64,000 bases of DNA, taken from assembly GCF_017893965.1 (NCBI RefSeq), contig NZ_CP054142.1, forward strand, positions 186,001-250,000, written 5' to 3'. The translations under genes were made by a program, and so were the position numbers. The DNA comes from Treponema parvum. Its GTDB lineage: Bacteria; Spirochaetota; Spirochaetia; Treponematales; Treponemataceae. Below the pieces are notes generated by a model. The model did no database searches, was not told where the DNA came from, and saw only the letters and a list, made by a program, of their open reading frames with translations. Below, piece by piece: positions 34,968 to 43,145 of this stretch (positions within the stretch are counted from its first letter, which is position 1; each line of letters starts with the position of its first letter).

Positions 34968-34996
34968 GACCTTTAGTGCTTTATAAAAAAAGTGTC

Positions 34997-35039
34997 GTTG
35001 AAAGATTCTCCGTAATTTCTACCGTCTTTCGTGTGATTT
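34997..35039 (+). repeat. 43-bp near-copy of an internal mnmG segment
   Basis: Bases 34997-35039 agree with plus-strand bases 27979-28021 inside mnmG at 40 of 43 positions; the three differences are all transitions. The copy lies in the tctC-tctB spacer, just before tctB. In RNA from this operon it would be complementary to mnmG mRNA. Confidence 0.85.
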
Positions 35040-35052
35040 AAGGAAGCTAATC

Positions 35053-35571
35053 ATGGATGATCAAAAACCGACGGATCAAAAGAGCAGGTTCGGTATAGAC
35101 CTCGTCGCAGGAGTCATAGTTCTTGCGGTGTCCGTTTACGTGATGTGTAAGAGCATAACATTCTGGAAAGAGGACTTTGTAGACGTATTTTATTATTCTT
35201 CGGGACTCATGCCGATGATAATAGGCATATGCCTTTTTATATTTTCGGTTATATACATACGAAGAACTTTAAAGGAACATCCGTTTAAAGAATGCCTTTT
35301 CGATATAAAGACTTTTTGCGCTGAATTCGTAAAGAGTAAGAATGTGCACAAGGCATTGATCGGTATTGCGATATTCTGGGTTTATATCTTTATCATGCTT
35401 GGAAGACTTCCCTTCTGGATCGCCACCTTCATTGCCCTCTCTACTTTGCTGATATTCATTAACTGGGAAAAATCGTTCGGAAAGATTGCGAAGCTGCTGC
35501 TTATATCCGCCTGTGCGACTTTTGCCATCATTCTGGTGTTCCAAATAATCTTTAATGTTCCCATGCCGTAA
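35053..35571 (+). CDS. TTT transporter small membrane subunit (TctB), system 1
   Basis: The 172-residue protein has four hydrophobic segments: near 16-32 (GIDLVAGVIVLAVSVYV), 55-75, 95-115 and 140-165. This is the standard TctB layout. It works with the TctA subunit that starts 16 bases downstream. Sequence conservation in this family is low; the call rests on topology and gene order. Confidence 0.82.
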   Translation: MDDQKPTDQKSRFGIDLVAGVIVLAVSVYVMCKSITFWKEDFVDVFYYSSGLMPMIIGICLFIFSVIYIRRTLKEHPFKECLFDIKTFCAEFVKSKNVHKALIGIAIFWVYIFIMLGRLPFWIATFIALSTLLIFINWEKSFGKIAKLLLISACATFAIILVFQIIFNVPMP

Positions 35572-35586
35572 GAGGAGGAATGAAAA

Positions 35587-37089
35587 ATGGCAGCTTTGGG
35601 TTACATAGGTGAAGCGTTTGCTATCGCCCTCACCCCTACGGGATTACTGGCATTGGTACTGTCTGTTTTTACCGGCCTGATTTTCGGAATGCTTCCGGGA
35701 CTGACTTCGACAATGGCGGTAGCCTTGCTCACCGGATTGACATACAATTTTAACGGTCCTTTGGCCATTATGTCGCTTTTGTCGATATATATCGGCGCCA
35801 TATCAGGGGGAAACCAGAGTGCGATTCTTTTGAATATACCAGGAACTCCGGCTTCCGCGGCTACAGCGATGGAAGGTTATCCGTTGGCGCTTAAGGGCAA
35901 AGCCGGGCTTACAATTTTTGTGGCGACAGGCGCCTCGTTTTTCGGAACTATCATCAGCATTGTATGCGTTGCGCTGTTCACTCCCATGTTGACGCAATTT
36001 GCCCTAAAATTCATGAGTCATGAAATGTTTCTTCTGGCTGTTTTCGGAGTCGTAATATGCGGAAACCTTACCAGCAACGGAGATCCGCTTAAGGGGTGGA
36101 TATCGGGTTTTATAGGATTGCTCATGAGCCAAGTCGGAATGGACACCATATATTCATACAGGCGCTTTACCTACGGCAGCATTAATCTTGCAGGAGGGAT
36201 ATCGCTGCTGCCGGTCATGATAGGGCTTTTCGGATTTCCCGAAGTTGTCAAAGCTTTTAGCGGCGGCGCAAAGGCTATGATGCAGCAGAACAATAAGTAC
36301 AGCGTTAAGGAAGGACTCATCATACTTTTAAAAAACCGCTTAAACATATTGAGGTCGAGTATTCTGGGGATGCTTATGGGCGCAATTCCCGGCGTAGGAG
36401 AAGATACCGGCGGATGGATATCTTATTGGTCAGAAAAAAAGGTTTCGAAGACGCCTGAGCTCTGGAGCAACGGATGCATTGACGGCGTCGTAGCTGCGGA
36501 AGCGGGAAACAACGGCGCGATAGGAGGAGCTATCATTCCCGTGCTGTCCCTTGCAATCCCGGGATCGACTTCCGCCGCGGTTTTGCTTGCGGCGTTTTGG
36601 ATGCACGGATATAGGCCGGGACCGCTTCTTATGCAGGATACTCCAAACTTTTTATACTACGTTATAGTCTTTATGTTCCTTGCGTCCTGCCTTATGTGGT
36701 TTTTAGGAATGGTTATAGCAAGGTTCAGCGTAAAAGTTCTTGCGGTAGACGCAAAGATACTTATGCCGATCGTGTTTGTGTGTTGCGTAATAGGCGCCTT
36801 TGTAGTTTCAAACAGATTATTTGACATAAAACTCATGTTCGTCTTCGGACTTTTGGGAATAGCTATGAGCTATTTGAAAATGCCCGGCGCGCCGTTTCTT
36901 TTGGGAATCATACTCGGCAATATGGCCGACGAGAATCTGCGGCGAGCGCTTTTGCTTACGCACGGAGACATATCCATATTCTTTACTCGGCCGATATCCG
37001 TTTTCTTTATGCTCCTGATTGCGTATCTGATTTTCACACAGACTCCCTTTTATGAAAAACTTGTTTACAAATTCAAATCGAAAAGGTAA
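35587..37089 (+). CDS. TTT transporter large membrane subunit (TctA), system 1
   Basis: The 500-residue permease has 10-12 hydrophobic segments and the two TctA signatures: FGMLPGLTSTMAVALLTGLTY near the start, followed by YIGAISGGNQSAILLNIPGTPASAATAMEGYPLA, and the second half block GMLMGAIPGVGEDTGGWISYWSEKK with GGAIIPVLSLAIPGSTSAAVLLAA. It moves the organic acid using an ion gradient. It follows tctB closely (16 bases). Confidence 0.95.
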   Translation: MAALGYIGEAFAIALTPTGLLALVLSVFTGLIFGMLPGLTSTMAVALLTGLTYNFNGPLAIMSLLSIYIGAISGGNQSAILLNIPGTPASAATAMEGYPLALKGKAGLTIFVATGASFFGTIISIVCVALFTPMLTQFALKFMSHEMFLLAVFGVVICGNLTSNGDPLKGWISGFIGLLMSQVGMDTIYSYRRFTYGSINLAGGISLLPVMIGLFGFPEVVKAFSGGAKAMMQQNNKYSVKEGLIILLKNRLNILRSSILGMLMGAIPGVGEDTGGWISYWSEKKVSKTPELWSNGCIDGVVAAEAGNNGAIGGAIIPVLSLAIPGSTSAAVLLAAFWMHGYRPGPLLMQDTPNFLYYVIVFMFLASCLMWFLGMVIARFSVKVLAVDAKILMPIVFVCCVIGAFVVSNRLFDIKLMFVFGLLGIAMSYLKMPGAPFLLGIILGNMADENLRRALLLTHGDISIFFTRPISVFFMLLIAYLIFTQTPFYEKLVYKFKSKR

Positions 37090-37107
37090 TTTTTAGGAAG
37101 GCTTAGC

Positions 37108-37923
37108 ATGTTTACGCTTACGGGCTTTGCAGACGAACTTGGTCCCGATTTTGATGCTCAGATGGAAATATGGCGGCAAATGAAACTTTCATGGTTTGAA
37201 TTGCGGTCCGCGTGGGGTTCCAATGTGATGGAGCTGACGGACGAACAGGTTAGCCTGATCGGAAAGACAATTAAAGGATGCGGCATAAAAGTCTCGTGTA
37301 TAGGTTCCCCGATAGGCAAGACCTTTATAGAAGATCCTCTTTCACTTGAGATGAAAAGGCTTGAAAGGGCTGTACGGCTTGCAAATTTCTTCGGATGCGG
37401 AAGGGTGAGAATTTTTTCCTTTTACTGCAGGAACGGCAATATCCTTGAACACCGTGACGAGGTTCTGTTCAGACTTGGAAAAATGACGGAATTTGCGTCA
37501 AGGGAAGGAGTTACCCTTCTTCATGAAAATGAGTCTGAAATTTACGGACAGTTAAGCGCGCAAAGCGCCGAAATTGCCGCAGCTCTTAAATCCGATCACT
37601 TCGGCCTTGTTTTTGATCCTGCAAACTATTCCATAGCGGGAGAGAACGCATTGGATGCCGAAAAAGTTATGCATAAGTATATAAGCTATGTCCATGTTAA
37701 AGACTATTCGGGACATGCGCTTGATATGAGCGTTCCGGGCGAAGGCGTCTCTTGTATTCCGCAAGTGTTTGACAGATTGCGTGACAGAGACATTTTTATT
37801 TCCATGGAACCGCATCTTGACGTCGCCGGCAGGTTCGGAGGCGGCACTTCGCCTGAAAAATTTGCGGTTGCAGTCAACGCCGTAAGGAAGATCCTTGACG
37901 GGCTCGGCATTGAATGGAAATGA
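37108..37923 (+). CDS. Sugar phosphate isomerase/epimerase-like TIM barrel, first copy
   Basis: The 271-residue protein belongs to the xylose-isomerase-like superfamily (IolE/IolI, endonuclease IV fold). The metal-site residues are visible: Glu in LLHENESEIYG, Asp in FDPANYSIAG, His in VHVKDYSGHALD and Glu in ISMEPHLDVAG. It lies 19 bases after tctA and its stop is followed at once by a second isomerase-like gene. It probably isomerises or epimerises the imported sugar acid or cyclitol derivative; the substrate is unknown. Confidence 0.85.
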   Translation: MFTLTGFADELGPDFDAQMEIWRQMKLSWFELRSAWGSNVMELTDEQVSLIGKTIKGCGIKVSCIGSPIGKTFIEDPLSLEMKRLERAVRLANFFGCGRVRIFSFYCRNGNILEHRDEVLFRLGKMTEFASREGVTLLHENESEIYGQLSAQSAEIAAALKSDHFGLVFDPANYSIAGENALDAEKVMHKYISYVHVKDYSGHALDMSVPGEGVSCIPQVFDRLRDRDIFISMEPHLDVAGRFGGGTSPEKFAVAVNAVRKILDGLGIEWK

Positions 37924-37924
37924 G

Positions 37925-38722
37925 ATGAAATACGGCTACTGCACAGGTTTTTCCACGGAACCTCGTTTCGGGCTCGGCCTTGAGTTCCTTGACATGATTA
38001 GGGAAGCGGGCTTCGACTATGTGGAATTCCCATTGATGAATTTTTACGAAATGCCGGAATCCGAATTTTCTAGCGTTGTCGAAAAGACGGAAAAATCGGA
38101 CATCAAAAGCCTTGCAGCCTGTAACTTTTTTCCGGCGGATATCAAACTTGTGGGAAAAGGAATTGACGTTAACAAGACGGCTTCATATTTGGACAGTATT
38201 CTTCCAAGACTTAAAAGGCTTGGGATCCTAAAAATAATACTCGGAAGCGGCCCTTCAAGGACATTCGGCCCGGAGCAGACAAGGAAAGAAGCTTTCGATC
38301 AGTTCGTAGGGATACTTAAAGACGTCATTCTTCCTAGGACAAAGCGTGCGGGAATGCTTGTTTGCATTGAACCGTTTGATAAAACCTGCTGCAATTTAAT
38401 CGTTTCGGCTTCGGAAGGCCTTGAGCTTGTGAGGACTGTGCATGACGACGGCCTTGAGATGATGGTCGATTTGTTTCACATGATGTCCAACGGAGAATCC
38501 CTTGATTCTCTTAAATCCTGTGTTGACCATGTAAGACATGTACATATTGCCGGTTTTAACAGGCGTATTCCCGAAGAATCCGACGAATACGTTTTTAATG
38601 CGCTCAATATTCTTTTTAAACTCGGTTATGAGGAAACCGTTTCTTTTGAAACGGAAAAGCCTAAGACATGGAAAGATGCAAGCCGGGCGCTGTCGAAGAT
38701 TAAAAACCTGTTTGGTAGGTAA
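37925..38722 (+). CDS. Sugar phosphate isomerase/epimerase-like TIM barrel, second copy
   Basis: ATG at 37925 sits one base after the TGA of the previous gene; the frame remains open upstream but that part lies within the neighbour. The 265-residue product has the same fold: LVCIEPFDKTCCN, MMVDLFHMMSNGES, VRHVHIAGFNRRIPEESDEY and TVSFETEKPKTW supply the metal-site Glu, Asp/His, His and Glu. It is clearly diverged from the first copy, so the two likely act in successive steps rather than as duplicates. Confidence 0.85.
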   Translation: MKYGYCTGFSTEPRFGLGLEFLDMIREAGFDYVEFPLMNFYEMPESEFSSVVEKTEKSDIKSLAACNFFPADIKLVGKGIDVNKTASYLDSILPRLKRLGILKIILGSGPSRTFGPEQTRKEAFDQFVGILKDVILPRTKRAGMLVCIEPFDKTCCNLIVSASEGLELVRTVHDDGLEMMVDLFHMMSNGESLDSLKSCVDHVRHVHIAGFNRRIPEESDEYVFNALNILFKLGYEETVSFETEKPKTWKDASRALSKIKNLFGR

Positions 38723-38726
38723 AGCG

Positions 38727-39785
38727 ATGAAAAAAAAAGGTTTTGGGATAATAGGACTGGGAATGATCTCGGAGTTCCACGCAAAGGCGATCGAGCATAT
38801 TGACGGCGCCCGGCTTATAGCCGGGTTTGACCCTGTTCCCGGCAAGGCGGGGGCGTTTGCCCAAAAGCACGGTTGCATGGGATATGAAAATTTGGCGGAT
38901 TTTCTTAATAATCCTGAAATCGATATTGTGACGATTGCCACCCCTTCAGGGCTTCATCTTGACGGAGCCGTCGCTTCCGCAAAAGCCGGAAAACATGTCA
39001 TTGTTGAAAAACCGCTTGAAGTAACGCCCGAAAGATGCAAGGTCATTATAGACGCCTGTAAAAAAAATAAGGTAAAATTGACAGGCGTTTTTCCTTCCAG
39101 ATATCACGATGCTTCCCGAATAGTAAAAAAGGCAATTGAAAGCGGAAGATTCGGCAAGATCGCATTTGCGGACGCTCAGATAAAATGGTGCCGGAGTCAA
39201 GAATATTACGACAGCGGAGCTTGGAGGGGAACATGGAAGATGGACGGGGGCGGCTGCTTGATGAATCAGGGCATACATGCGATAGATCTGCTCCAGTGGT
39301 TTATGGGGCCTGTCAAAGAAGTGTCCGCTTTTATCGGAACCGTAGGACATAAGAGAATCGAAGTTGAGGACACCGCCGCGGTTGCCCTTAAATTCGCAAA
39401 CGGCGCGGTGGGAACTATAGAAGGCACTACGTGCGCATATCCGGGTTTTTTTAAGCGAATTGAAATAATGGGCACGGAAGGCACCGCCGTCATGGAAGAA
39501 GAAAATATTGTAAAATGGGAGTTTTCAAACGAAACGGATGAAGACGAGCGGATTAGAGCGGAGTACGGCAATGCGACTTTAACAGGAGGCGGAGCTCCCG
39601 ATCCGTCTGCTATAGGATTCCACGGCCATCAGAGGCTTTTTGAATCGTTCATAAACGCCGTTGACACCGACTCCGAACCGGACATAACCGGCGAGAGCGC
39701 AAGCCGTGCAGTCGAAATAATATGCGCCGCATATAAAAGCGCCCGGCTCGGTAAAAAATGCTCTTTGCCCTTGGAACGAAAATAA
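38727..39785 (+). CDS. Gfo/Idh/MocA-family NAD(P)-dependent dehydrogenase
   Basis: From ATG 38727 the protein has 352 residues. It starts with a Rossmann fold (GFGIIGLGMISEFHAKAIEHI), has the family motif VEKPLEVTP near residue 93 and a C-terminal alpha/beta domain with GGGCLMNQGIHAIDLLQWFMGPV, in which Asp and His are the usual catalytic pair. Such enzymes oxidise sugars, inositols or sugar acids. The pairing with two IolE-like barrels recalls inositol or sugar-acid breakdown. It ends the ROK-tctCBA-isomerase-isomerase-dehydrogenase cluster. Confidence 0.9.
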   Translation: MKKKGFGIIGLGMISEFHAKAIEHIDGARLIAGFDPVPGKAGAFAQKHGCMGYENLADFLNNPEIDIVTIATPSGLHLDGAVASAKAGKHVIVEKPLEVTPERCKVIIDACKKNKVKLTGVFPSRYHDASRIVKKAIESGRFGKIAFADAQIKWCRSQEYYDSGAWRGTWKMDGGGCLMNQGIHAIDLLQWFMGPVKEVSAFIGTVGHKRIEVEDTAAVALKFANGAVGTIEGTTCAYPGFFKRIEIMGTEGTAVMEEENIVKWEFSNETDEDERIRAEYGNATLTGGGAPDPSAIGFHGHQRLFESFINAVDTDSEPDITGESASRAVEIICAAYKSARLGKKCSLPLERK

Positions 39786-40089
39786 GTTGAAACGTTCAGT
39801 CCGCCGCTAGTCACAGTGCATTCAGCCTGCCGTTGCGCGGGAACTTTGCGCTTTACCGTACTAGCCTGCGCTCATTCCAAGGCGTCGCGGCCTGCCGCAT
39901 TAGCCCGCGCCGAATAGCGCCGAATAACAACCAAATAACTGCGTCCAAAAACATAAAATTCTTTCGCTTAGACAACTTTAATTTTTTTTCTTTTGACCAT
40001 ACAACTTATTCCAAATACATTTAATTTTTGTCTTGTTTTATGACAATTGCACTTTATACTGAAACAAATAAATGAAATTGGAGGGTTTT
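39786..40089. other. Intergenic region with GC-rich repeat and AT-rich leader
   Basis: About 300 bases. The left half is a GC-rich repeat; bases 39827-39857 match the element at 5600-5631 (CTGCCGTTGCGCGGGAA then CTTTGCGCTTT). The right half is AT-rich and holds the probable promoter of the second tctC gene; TTGCAC (40047-40052) is a candidate -35. No gene is seen. Confidence 0.55.
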
Positions 40090-41046
40090 ATGAAAAAAGT
40101 TGTATGGTTTTTAACCGTGTTTTTGCTAGCGTCGTCGGTATTTGCCGGCGGACAAAAAGAGTCCGGAACCTTAAAATGGCCTGAAAAAGAAATTACCGTG
40201 ATTTGCCCGTGGGCCGTCGGCGGCGTTGCCGATATAGTAAACAGAAAAATGTCAACTTTCGGTTCCAAATATTTTGGAGTTCCCGTAATTGCTACCAATG
40301 AATTGGGTGCCGGAGGGAACATTGCATTAACGAATTACTTAAAAAACGAACCCAATTCTTATAATTTAATTTTCGGAGGAGAAGGCGGTTTTTCAATTGC
40401 CCCGAATATCGCAGGATCCGAAGCTATCCGATTCAAGTATTCCGATTTTGAACCTATTGTAAACATATATTCGGCTATATTTGTTATGACGGCAAATGCA
40501 AAACTCAATATCAATAACCTTGATGACCTTAAAGCCTACGGACAGGGAAAAAAACTCAAGATTGCGGTAAACGGCGCGGCCGGATCCGAAGCTTTTTTAG
40601 TAAAGGCCTTATTTAAAGAGCTGGGTATTGAATATGAACTGGTAAGCTACAACGGCGCAAATCTGGCTCTGGATGCGGCGGCAAAGGGAGAAGCCCTATT
40701 TGCAGTTTCCCACCAGTCGCAGGCAAAGGGGAATGTGGAAGCCGGAATTTTAAAACCTATCGTGGTGTTCAACAAAGACGGCGTAAACAACAACGTTTAT
40801 AATGTTAGAGGCGTGGGTTCTTACGGAATCAAGGCCTATTATCCTAACACTTGCTGTCTTTTTGCCAGAAAAGGAACGGATCCCGCAGTTATCGGCAAAA
40901 TTCGCGACGCTTATTTAAAAATTTTGCAGGAACCGGAAGTCGTCGAACTTTTTAAGAACTTAATGATAGAAGCAAACCCCATGGACAAGGCTGAATACGA
41001 CGCTCATATTCAGAACGTAATAGACATTGTTAATGCTAATAAATAA
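40090..41046 (+). CDS. TTT transporter substrate-binding protein, system 2
   Basis: ATG 40090 follows GGAGGG by four bases. The 318-residue protein has a short signal peptide (MKKVVWFLTVFLLASSVFAGG) and the TctC block EITVICPWAVGGVADIVNRKM, then VIATNELGAGGNIALTNYL. It is clearly diverged from the system 1 receptor, so a different ligand is likely. The gene is followed by a hairpin terminator-like structure, then tctB, tctA and a sulfatase. Confidence 0.92.
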   Translation: MKKVVWFLTVFLLASSVFAGGQKESGTLKWPEKEITVICPWAVGGVADIVNRKMSTFGSKYFGVPVIATNELGAGGNIALTNYLKNEPNSYNLIFGGEGGFSIAPNIAGSEAIRFKYSDFEPIVNIYSAIFVMTANAKLNINNLDDLKAYGQGKKLKIAVNGAAGSEAFLVKALFKELGIEYELVSYNGANLALDAAAKGEALFAVSHQSQAKGNVEAGILKPIVVFNKDGVNNNVYNVRGVGSYGIKAYYPNTCCLFARKGTDPAVIGKIRDAYLKILQEPEVVELFKNLMIEANPMDKAEYDAHIQNVIDIVNANK

Positions 41047-41050
41047 CAAA

Positions 41051-41102
41051 AAAAGGCTGTTTAATTAGACCGCCTTGAAGCGCGATAATTAGGCAGCCTT
41101 TT
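41051..41102 (+). terminator. Terminator-like hairpin between tctC and tctB, system 2
   Basis: AAAAGGCTG (41051-41059) pairs with CAGCCTTTT (41094-41102) and inner ATTA/TAAT adds to the stem. The 3' arm ends in T residues. Placed five bases after the tctC stop, it would let part of the transcripts stop after the receptor gene. Confidence 0.65.
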
Positions 41103-41118
41103 AAACCGGGGATATTCA

Positions 41119-41643
41119 ATGAATAGAATAACTGTGTTTTTTGATAAAATAAATAAGGGCTTGGACGATATAGGTGAGCGCCTGGAGGGGAAAACAATCA
41201 GCTTTAATGCGAATATTCTAGGTTCCCTTTTGTTTATAATATTTTCTTCCGTCTTTATTTTTATCATGCCGGAACAAATAAAAATTACCGGCTCGTCCGC
41301 TATAAATGCGCAGACGTTTCCTCTTTTACTGCTTAGAATAATATTATTCTGTTCAATTTTTATTTTTGTAAAAGAAGTGATAAAGATCATCGCAAAGAAA
41401 AAAACTGAAAAAGTAACGATTGAAATTTTAACGGAATTAAGGGCGTTGCTCATTTTTATAATTTTGCTGGCTTATTTTTTTACGATAAAGCTTTTGGGTT
41501 TTATCGTAAGTTCAATGATTTTCGGCGTTGCCATGACTTTTTACTTTAGAGTCAGAAAATGGCATTATTACCTGATAGTTTTAGCTTCTGCAGTAATAAT
41601 CGGCTTAGTGTTCCGAGAAGTTTTACACGTTCGTTTACCGTAA
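41119..41643 (+). CDS. TTT transporter small membrane subunit (TctB), system 2
   Basis: The 174-residue protein has an amphipathic start and four hydrophobic segments near 33-50, 68-88, 107-135 and 148-165, the TctB pattern. It lies between the hairpin and tctA with an 11-base gap to the latter. Confidence 0.82.
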   Translation: MNRITVFFDKINKGLDDIGERLEGKTISFNANILGSLLFIIFSSVFIFIMPEQIKITGSSAINAQTFPLLLLRIILFCSIFIFVKEVIKIIAKKKTEKVTIEILTELRALLIFIILLAYFFTIKLLGFIVSSMIFGVAMTFYFRVRKWHYYLIVLASAVIIGLVFREVLHVRLP

Positions 41644-41654
41644 AAGAGGATAAA

Positions 41655-43142
41655 ATGGATCTGTTTATACAAGGATTTAAAGTTTTTTTTAACATCCCGA
41701 ATTTTATATGGATGAATATAGGGCTTTTATTGGGAGTCATTTTCGGAGCGGTCCCCGGCCTTACCGTAATATTGTGCATAGTTTTATTTTTACCTCTCAC
41801 TTATACGATGAACCCGATCGAATCCTTTATGTTTTTGCTCGGAATTTATTGCGCCGGAGGCTACGGCGGCTCGATATCCGCCATTCTCATTAAGACCCCC
41901 GGTACTCCGCACGCTGCCGCTACCATGATTGACGGATATCCCATGTCTCAGCGCGGGCAAAGCAGAAAGGCGTTAAATATTGCGCTCCAAGCTTCCACGT
42001 TCGGAGGATTTTTTTCAGCGTTAGCTCTTTTATTTTTTGCTCCCCAGTTTGCAAAATTTGCTCAAAAGATGGGCACGCCCGAATATTTTTTGGTCTGTCT
42101 TTTCGGCCTTACGATCATCGCCGGGGTTTCAGGCAAAAGTCTGGTAAAGGGTATAATTTCAGGCGCTTTGGGACTTTTTATTTCTTCAGTGGGACTTGAC
42201 CCTGTGAACGGACAGCCGCGCTATATTTTCGGTAATATAAATTTGTATTCGGGATTTGACATTGTTATATGTTTGATCGGAATTTTCGCTTTAAGCGAAA
42301 TACTTGCGCGCGGTAAAAGAGAAGAAATTCTTAAAGCTGACGCAAAAATTCTTAAACAGGACAAGGGTAAAATCAGCAAAGCCGAATATAAACTTATGGC
42401 GCTTCCCTCTCTTATTTCCGCGGCGATCGGTGTGGTCATCGGAATTATTCCCGGAACGGGAGCTACTATGGCTTCTTTTTTCAGTTATAACAACGCAAAA
42501 AACATGTCTAAAACTCCTGAAAAATTCGGCGATGGGGCGATCGAAGGAATTGCCGCTGCAGAAACGGCGAATAATGCGGTTACCGGCGCCACTTTGATTC
42601 CTCTTCTTACGATGGGAATACCGGGCGACGGCTGCGTTGCGATTATGCTAGGCGCCTTGATGGTGCACAATTTAACTCCGGGACCTAATTTATTTGTAGA
42701 ACACGGTGTTACAATGTATGCGATCATGATAGGGCTGTTGTTCGTCAACTTGTTTATGTTCTTACAGGGAAGATATTTGACGGGTGTTTTTGCCAAAGTT
42801 ATCAACATTCCTCTTGCGATACTGACGCCTATCATAGTCATGTTCTGTTTTGCAGGTGCATTCAGTGTAAACACTTCCACGATAGACATTTTTATTTCTC
42901 TTTGTTTTGCGCTTTTGGCTTACGTTCTTATAAAAGTTGATTTTCCAACCATTCCCATTTTGCTGGGATTGGTACTGGGCGACATAACCGAAGAAAATTT
43001 TAGGCGGAGTTTGGTTTTGTCAGACGGCTCGTCGAAAATCTTTGCTTCAAGCCCAATATGCATCGCTTTTATAGCTTTAATAGCGCTTACGCTTGCAATC
43101 GTTATTTACGGTAAAATTAGAGATTTTAAAAAGGACAATTAA
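41655..43142 (+). CDS. TTT transporter large membrane subunit (TctA), system 2
   Basis: ATG 41655 follows AGAGGAT; the open frame upstream overlaps tctB and is not used. The 495-residue permease has the TctA signatures FGAVPGLTVILCIVLFLPLTYTMNP, YCAGGYGGSISAILIKTPGTPHAAATMIDGYP and, in the second half, VIGIIPGTGATMASFFSYNNAKN and GATLIPLLTMGIPGDGCVAIMLGALMVH. It is part of the tctCBA-sulfatase-GntR unit. Confidence 0.95.
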   Translation: MDLFIQGFKVFFNIPNFIWMNIGLLLGVIFGAVPGLTVILCIVLFLPLTYTMNPIESFMFLLGIYCAGGYGGSISAILIKTPGTPHAAATMIDGYPMSQRGQSRKALNIALQASTFGGFFSALALLFFAPQFAKFAQKMGTPEYFLVCLFGLTIIAGVSGKSLVKGIISGALGLFISSVGLDPVNGQPRYIFGNINLYSGFDIVICLIGIFALSEILARGKREEILKADAKILKQDKGKISKAEYKLMALPSLISAAIGVVIGIIPGTGATMASFFSYNNAKNMSKTPEKFGDGAIEGIAAAETANNAVTGATLIPLLTMGIPGDGCVAIMLGALMVHNLTPGPNLFVEHGVTMYAIMIGLLFVNLFMFLQGRYLTGVFAKVINIPLAILTPIIVMFCFAGAFSVNTSTIDIFISLCFALLAYVLIKVDFPTIPILLGLVLGDITEENFRRSLVLSDGSSKIFASSPICIAFIALIALTLAIVIYGKIRDFKKDN

Positions 43143-43145
43143 AAA

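Noticed and set aside
34997-35039. The mnmG-like 43-mer considered as an attachment site
   Set aside because: No integrase, no element between the two copies, and the copies lie in protein-coding and spacer DNA rather than at a tRNA.
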